56,284 nucleotides of DNA, from contig NZ_JAGRPF010000153.1 in assembly GCF_020439865.1 (NCBI RefSeq), positions 1 through 56,284 on the forward strand, in the 5' to 3' direction. Each line of letters opens with the position of its first letter. Within the stretch, counting starts at the first letter, position 1. The translations under genes and the position numbers were made by a program. Below are positions 51,752-56,284 of this stretch, piece after piece. Below the pieces are notes generated by a model. The model searched no databases. It was not told where the DNA came from and was given only the letters and a program-made list of their open reading frames with translations. This DNA is from Prosthecobacter sp. Lineage in GTDB: Bacteria > Verrucomicrobiota > Verrucomicrobiia > Verrucomicrobiales > Verrucomicrobiaceae.

Positions 51752-53206
51752 TTACGCGCGAATCCGCGTGTAGGGATTTCCTTCGTTCATGTCGATGCGC
51801 TCTGGACGGCCTTTGTGGGTGTAAACAAGCCGCGTGTGGTCGATGCCCATCAAATGCAGGATGGTGGCGTGAAGATCATGGACATGAAGCTTGTCCTCGA
51901 CGGCACGGAGGCCGAGATCATCGGTGCTGCCGACTGTTGTTCCGGCTTTCACGCCACCACCGGCCATCCACATGGTGAATCCGGTCGGATTGTGGTCGCG
52001 CCCATCCCCTTTTTCACTCATCGGCGTACGGCCAAATTCGCCGCCCCAGACAACCAATGTCTCATCGAGAAGACCGCGTGATTTGAGGTCGCGAAGCAGC
52101 CCCGCAACCGGCTTGTCCTGTTCACCACAGTACTTCGTGTGGTTCTGTTCGATCTTGTCATGTGCGTCCCACTTGCTGCCGCTGCCGTGATAGAGCTGAA
52201 CAAAGCGGACGCCGCGTTCGACGAGACGACGGGCGAGCAGGCAGTTGCGGCCCATGACTTCGGTCTTGGGATCGTCAATTCCGTAGAGTTTCTTGATGGC
52301 CTCAGACTCACCCCGCATGTCGACGGCCTCCGGCGCCTCCGCCTGCATGCGAAAAGCCAGCTCATAGGCGCGGATGCGTGCATCGAGCTCAGTGTTGTCA
52401 GTGCGGTTGGCGCCGAAATCGCGGTTCAGTTTGTTGAGAAAACCGAGCTTGCCCTTTTGCCGCGCCGGACTGATGCCCTTCGGGGTGGCAAGATTGTCGA
52501 TCGGCGTGGTGCCACCTTCGAACTCGACGCCCTGATAGGTTGCAGGCATGAAGCCGGCTCCCCAGTTGCGCACGCCGTTCACCACCTGCGTTTCGGTGTC
52601 TTTGATGACGACAAAGGCGGGCAGATTGCGGTTCTCGGTGCCCAGCCCGTAATTCACCCAGGCCCCCAGCGAAGGGCGGCCGCCGAAAACGCTGCCGGTG
52701 TTCATCTGGCACACACCGCCGGCATGATTGATGCCATTGGAGACACAGGAACGGATCACGCACAGTTCATCCGCCACCTGTGCAGTGTGCGGCAGCCAGT
52801 CGGAGATCCACAGGCCGCTTTCGCCGTGCTGCTTCCACTCGCGCTTGTCCGCGAGCAACGGTGCGCGACTTTCCCCCATGGCCGTGATGACGGTTCCAAA
52901 ACTGTCCGGCAGCGACTGTCCGGCGATCTGTCGCAGCAGCGGCTTGGGGTCAAACAAATCGATGTGGCTCGGGCCTCCTTCCATGAAGAGGAAGATCACG
53001 TTCTTCGCCTTTCCTGCCTTGTGGGCAAGCCTGGCGGACTGTGGCGTCCCGGGCTTTCCGCCTGAGTCTCCGAGCGCGGCCATCAGCGAAGACTCACCCA
53101 TGAGCGCCGACAACGCCAAGGCACCGAAACCCGCTCCACCACGACGCAGGAAATCACGCCGGTTGGTGAGGAGTTCGTGGTGGGGAACAACGTCTGGCTG
53201 ACTCAT
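51752..53206 (-). CDS. DUF1501 protein with Tat signal
   Basis: This 484-residue exported protein has a Tat leader (NRRDFLRRGGAGFGALALSA) and the DUF1501 alkaline-phosphatase-like fold: NVIFLFMEGGPSHIDLFDPK, SCVSNGINHAGGVCQMNTG, LYHGSGSKWDAHDKIEQNH, VVWGGEFGRTP and HDLHATILHLMGIDH. The metal-binding aspartate and histidine pattern matches the family, which is usually encoded next to PSD1 proteins; here the two are separated by a sigma/FecR pair and an oxidoreductase. Exact activity is unknown. ATG 53206 gives a normal Tat start. Confidence 0.92.
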   Translation of the reverse strand: MSQPDVVPHHELLTNRRDFLRRGGAGFGALALSALMGESSLMAALGDSGGKPGTPQSARLAHKAGKAKNVIFLFMEGGPSHIDLFDPKPLLRQIAGQSLPDSFGTVITAMGESRAPLLADKREWKQHGESGLWISDWLPHTAQVADELCVIRSCVSNGINHAGGVCQMNTGSVFGGRPSLGAWVNYGLGTENRNLPAFVVIKDTETQVVNGVRNWGAGFMPATYQGVEFEGGTTPIDNLATPKGISPARQKGKLGFLNKLNRDFGANRTDNTELDARIRAYELAFRMQAEAPEAVDMRGESEAIKKLYGIDDPKTEVMGRNCLLARRLVERGVRFVQLYHGSGSKWDAHDKIEQNHTKYCGEQDKPVAGLLRDLKSRGLLDETLVVWGGEFGRTPMSEKGDGRDHNPTGFTMWMAGGGVKAGTTVGSTDDLGLRAVEDKLHVHDLHATILHLMGIDHTRLVYTHKGRPERIDMNEGNPYTRIRA

Positions 53207-53296
53207 GGCAGTATCAGTTCTCACAACGCAGCCATTGGACGAAAAATCTCACGGCTGCAGCCGCAAACCTGACGACGTCCGACACCACCTCCCCAC

Positions 53297-53327
53297 TTCA
53301 GGAGCCCTCGATCGAGCGGCTCCTGAA
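53297..53327 (-). terminator. Hairpin after tmRNA
   Basis: TTCAGGAGCC and GGCTCCTGAA form a perfect 10-bp stem with an 11-base loop, eight bases beyond the tmRNA CCA end. No T-run follows it on the minus strand, so it may be a processing or a Rho-assisted terminator. Confidence 0.6.
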
Positions 53328-53334
53328 GGGAAAA

Positions 53335-53686
53335 TGGTGGAGGCGAGGGGAGTTGAACCCCTGTCCGAATAACCGTTGCCCGTAGCATCTCCATGCTCAG
53401 TCACTCTTTTGGTCTCGGTGGGAGCCGACGAGGGACAGTCTGCTCTTCACCCAGCGTCCTGTTTGATCTCGACTGTGACCCGGTCGCCCGGCCATCAGCC
53501 CAGCCTGGTGGTGTCATCGTTCAGGCTACCAGACATTGCCTGAAGGATGTCGCAGTGCTTAAGCTGCGAGGGCGAGCTCGTTAGAGTTCACATTTATGTT
53601 TTTGATTCGGTGTTTAACGAGGCCAACGAATCATCCTCGGCATGCAGCTCCGAACTAAGACTACCCGTCGAAACCGGTACGCCCCC
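53335..53686 (-). ncRNA. ssrA: Transfer-messenger RNA
   Basis: This RNA rescues stalled ribosomes and tags the incomplete protein for destruction. The 5' end GGGGGCGTACCGGTTTCGACGGG is diagnostic, and the 3' end has the T-arm GGGGTTCAACTCCCC and CGCCTCCACCA. GGGGGCG pairs with CGCCTCC to form the acceptor stem with a G-U. The tag frame at 53591-53559 reads VNSNELALAA and a TAA; the resume codon would be GTG. The gene is 352 nt, inside the usual range, and the hydrophobic LAA end is typical. Open frames on either strand here are artefacts. Confidence 0.93.
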
Positions 53687-53790
53687 GTTTTGGAGTTGGG
53701 ATGAAAGAATACGTCCGAGGGAACAAAGAGCAAGTGATGCTTCGCCTTCCCCTTGCTCCACGGCCCGACTCTGCCATCTTCGCGCCCCGA

Positions 53791-55200
53791 ATGCCCAACC
53801 GTCTAACCCTCCACGACACGCTGACCCGCACCGAACGCGAAGTAACTCCGCTCGACGGCAAAACTCTGCGTTTCTACTGCTGCGGCCCCACCGTGTATGG
53901 CCCGGCTCACATCGGAAACTTCCGCACTTTCGTCGCCCAGGACATCATGCGCCGTGTGGTCGAAGCTGGAGGCACTCCCACGCTTCATGTCCGCAATATC
54001 ACCGACGTGGATGACAAGACGATCCGCGATTCGCAGAAGGCCGGGCAAAGTCTGACTGACTTCACCCGCGGCTGGACGGAGAAGTTTCATGCGGATTGCA
54101 CCGTGCTCAACCTCCTCGCTCCGCATGTCGAGCCGAGCGCTGTGGCGCACATTCCGCATCAAATTGCGATGATCGAGAAACTCATCGCCAACGGCCACGC
54201 CTATGCCGGTTCGGATGGCAGTGTGTACTTCCGGGTCGCCTCCTTCAAAGACTACGGCAAGCTCAGTCACCTCGAAGACCGTGAACTGCGCCTCGGCGCC
54301 AGTGAAGCCGCCAGCGCAACGGACTGGGACGAGTACACGAAGGACTCGCTCACCGACTTCGCCCTTTGGAAAGCCCGCAAGCCTGAGGATGGAGCGAACT
54401 ACTGGCCCAGCCCTTGGGGCGAAGGCCGTCCCGGCTGGCATCTCGAATGCAGCGCGATGATTCTCGAGTATCTTGGCGAGGACTTCGACCTGCACAGTGG
54501 TGGTGTGGATCTGATCTTCCCGCATCACGAAAACGAAATCGCTCAGAGCTGCTGCAGCACACACGGCAAGTTCGCGCACCACTGGATGCACGTCGCCCAT
54601 CTCACGGTGGACGGTGCCAAGATGAGCAAGAGCCTCGGCAATCTCTACACGCTCGAGGATCTGGCGAAGAGGGGTTACAGTGCCGTCGAAGTGCGCTACG
54701 TCCTCATCTACGGTCACTACAGTGCGCCACTGAACTTCACCCTGCACAGCCTCGACTCTGCACGGCAGGCACTGCAAAAACTTGCGAAGGCCGACAGGGC
54801 GCTCTCCGGGATTTCTCCAGCACTCCAACACTCGACCACTCCAGGCCCGTTCGCCGAGGCGTGGAAACTGCTGTGCCATGACCTCAACGTCCCGGGTGCG
54901 CTCGGCTCGATTTTTGGCACGCTCAACAAGCTCAAGCCTGCCACGCTTTCCAATGAGGAGGCCACCACCATGCGTGGCGGCCTTAATTTCATGCTCAACA
55001 CCCTTGGCCTCCAGCTCCCTGCCATCGTCGCTGAAGCTCCCACCGAGGTTCCCGCTGACATCCAGACTCTTGCCCAACAACGCTGGGACGCGAAGCAGGC
55101 CAAGGACTGGGCCACCGCCGACACTTTGAGAAAACAGCTCGAATCCGCGGGCTGGCTGATCAAGGACAGCAAAGAAGGATTCACCGTCGTTCCGAAGTAA
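53791..55200 (+). CDS. cysS: Cysteinyl-tRNA synthetase
   Basis: This 469-residue class I synthetase charges tRNA-Cys. Visible are the zinc-site and HIGH-like motif (YCCGPTVYGPAHIGNFRTF), VRNITDVDDK, GWHLECSAM, HSGGVDLIFPHHENEIAQS (zinc ligands) and KMSKSLGN. ATG 53791 (MPNRLTLHDTLTR) was chosen by the family start; an upstream ATG at 53701 overlaps the region next to ssrA. Its C-terminal DALR-like domain is present. It is followed directly by the DUF1080 gene. Confidence 0.97.
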   Translation: MPNRLTLHDTLTRTEREVTPLDGKTLRFYCCGPTVYGPAHIGNFRTFVAQDIMRRVVEAGGTPTLHVRNITDVDDKTIRDSQKAGQSLTDFTRGWTEKFHADCTVLNLLAPHVEPSAVAHIPHQIAMIEKLIANGHAYAGSDGSVYFRVASFKDYGKLSHLEDRELRLGASEAASATDWDEYTKDSLTDFALWKARKPEDGANYWPSPWGEGRPGWHLECSAMILEYLGEDFDLHSGGVDLIFPHHENEIAQSCCSTHGKFAHHWMHVAHLTVDGAKMSKSLGNLYTLEDLAKRGYSAVEVRYVLIYGHYSAPLNFTLHSLDSARQALQKLAKADRALSGISPALQHSTTPGPFAEAWKLLCHDLNVPGALGSIFGTLNKLKPATLSNEEATTMRGGLNFMLNTLGLQLPAIVAEAPTEVPADIQTLAQQRWDAKQAKDWATADTLRKQLESAGWLIKDSKEGFTVVPK

Positions 55201-55217
55201 TAGTTCACTCCACAACC

Positions 55218-55820
55218 ATGAAACACATCGCCCTCCTCATTGCCCTCGCCACGTCCACCCTGCATGCCGAAGACTGGCAGCCGGAGGCTGGCTTCATCTC
55301 GCTCTTCAATGGCAAGGACCTCACCGGCTGGTGCTTTCGCGCCAAGACTGACCGCAAGGATCCGAAGATCGGCGAGGTGACCGAGAAGCACGATGGCAAG
55401 ACCGAGGCCGCCGACGCAGGCCGTTACATCGTCAAAGACGGCGTCATCGCCGTCACCTTCCCCGATGAAATGGACAAGCTCACGGGCCAGCTTTACACCG
55501 TGGCCGAGTTCCCGAAGAACTTCATCCTGAAGCTCGAGTTTCGCGCCAGCGTGAACGCCGACAGCGGTGTCTTCATCCGCAAACCTCAGCTTCAATGCCG
55601 CGATTACCTCGTCGCCGGTCCCTACAAAGACCTGAAGCAATACAAGCCGCAGGAGTGGAATCAGATGGTTGTCGAGGTGAAGGACGGCGTGGCGCATTGC
55701 ACCTGCAATGGCGAGGTGCTCGAAGCCGCGCTCGCGCTGCCGCCCACCGGCCCCATCGGCCTCGAAGGCGACCGCGGTGTGATGGAATACCGTCACATTC
55801 AGCTCAAAGAGCTGCCTTGA
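55218..55820 (+). CDS. Secreted DUF1080 protein
   Basis: A 200-residue protein with a short signal peptide (MKHIALLIALATSTLHA) and one DUF1080 domain starting GFISLFNGKDLTGWCF and with ILKLEFRASVNADSGVFI and EWNQMVVEVKDGVAHCTCNG. It is 17 bp downstream of cysS and 55 bp upstream of the DUF1552 gene, so it may share an mRNA with them. Domain role is sugar binding or hydrolysis by family. Confidence 0.88.
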   Translation: MKHIALLIALATSTLHAEDWQPEAGFISLFNGKDLTGWCFRAKTDRKDPKIGEVTEKHDGKTEAADAGRYIVKDGVIAVTFPDEMDKLTGQLYTVAEFPKNFILKLEFRASVNADSGVFIRKPQLQCRDYLVAGPYKDLKQYKPQEWNQMVVEVKDGVAHCTCNGEVLEAALALPPTGPIGLEGDRGVMEYRHIQLKELP

Positions 55821-55875
55821 TTTGCTGACGACAAACGCAAGATGAACGCGTCCAAGTCGTAGCAGTTTTACCCCC

Positions 55876-56284
55876 ATGAAACACCTTCACCGCCGTCAAT
55901 TCCTGCGCGATCTCGGCATCTCCGCCGGTGCCCTGCCCTTCCTCGCCGGCCTGCCCAGCATCACCGGCGCACCCGCTCCGCAGAAGCGCCAGCGGCTTGT
56001 CATCATGTTCTCGCCGAACGGCACGCTGCCGAAAGAGTTCTGGCCCGATCAGCAGGGCGAGGATTTCAGCTTCAAGACGATCCTGAAGCCGCTGGAGCCC
56101 TTCAAGAAGCAGATGCTCATCCTGCATGGCATCGCCAACAAGGTGCGTGGCGACGGTGACAGTCACATGCGCGGCATGAGCTGCCTGCTGACCTGCGACG
56201 AGCTCATGAAGGGCAACATCATGGGTGGTGGTGGCAATCCCGCCGGATGGGCCAGCAACATCTCCATCGACCAGGAGCTGAAGA
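55876..56284 (+). CDS. DUF1552 protein, N-terminal part
   Basis: The first 136 residues are seen; the window ends inside the gene. It has a Tat leader (HRRQFLRDLGISAGALPFLAGL) and then QRLVIMFSPNGTLPKEFWP, ILHGIANKVRGDGDSHMRGM and LLTCDE, typical of DUF1552, a family usually linked with DUF1501 and PSD1-type proteins in Planctomycetes and Verrucomicrobia. Function is unknown. Confidence 0.9.
   Translation, partial: MKHLHRRQFLRDLGISAGALPFLAGLPSITGAPAPQKRQRLVIMFSPNGTLPKEFWPDQQGEDFSFKTILKPLEPFKKQMLILHGIANKVRGDGDSHMRGMSCLLTCDELMKGNIMGGGGNPAGWASNISIDQELK

Noticed and set aside
53547..54014. A 155-residue open frame across the tmRNA region
   Set aside because: Overlaps ssrA and cysS; no start site or domain.

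Overview
This window is chromosomal DNA from a member of the Verrucomicrobiota (PVC superphylum), most likely Verrucomicrobiales. The evidence is the protein repertoire rather than any one marker. It holds a planctomycete-type cytochrome/PSD1 protein, DUF1501 and DUF1552 Tat-exported proteins, DUF1080 domains, a type I sulfatase, a ThuA-like protein, an ECF sigma factor paired with a FecR-like protein, a GreA with a very long N-terminal extension (as in Chlamydia), and an IF-3 with low-complexity tails. DNA is GC-rich, genes are mostly single or in short operons, and several start with GTG that overlaps the upstream stop.

Layout. 1-3220 (minus): str operon rpsL-rpsG-fusA running straight into rpsJ, without tuf. 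3567-8054: a small secreted protein, tadA, rpe, then infC, a zinc-ribbon membrane protein and aroE on the minus strand. 8198-12785 (plus): ThuA-like protein, a TPR-thioredoxin fusion and a NamZ/DUF1343 lipoprotein. 12967-20584 (minus): an accessory locus with an FN3 protein, a secreted fibre-like protein, a 1587-residue protein ending in a Hint self-cleaving domain plus an HNH-like nuclease tip, and, nine bases downstream, a candidate immunity gene. 20585-21429 has no gene but carries two unusual tandem arrays (14 units of about 21 bp; 10 exact units of 7 bp). 21430-26120 (plus): rsfS, xylF-xylG without a permease, and a sulfatase. 26210-32022: prepilin peptidase, a VanX-type dipeptidase, an RluA-type pseudouridine synthase, a short-chain dehydrogenase, a Gfo/Idh-like protein and queA. 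32036-45019: an AMP-ligase with a degenerate acyltransferase domain, an RlmI-like methyltransferase, long greA, a candidate cysteine peptidase, a sugar isomerase-like protein, a ParE/GyrB-type topoisomerase subunit, a double DUF1080 protein and a TlpA-like thioredoxin. 45036-53206: PSD1/cytochrome protein, sigma factor, FecR-like protein, FAD oxidoreductase and DUF1501 protein. 53335-56284: tmRNA (minus), cysS, a DUF1080 protein and the start of a DUF1552 protein.

The two most interesting signals are (a) the Hint/HNH polymorphic-toxin locus with its adjacent putative immunity gene, and (b) a dispersed family of degenerate 7-bp-period arrays (GTTYNNN units) at six or more places. One pair of these arrays forms a hairpin inside the coding sequence of the PSD1 protein, and three lie in or beside the toxin locus. 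Other points of note are an ATA start for infC behind a strong Shine-Dalgarno site and a tmRNA whose tag appears to resume on GTG.
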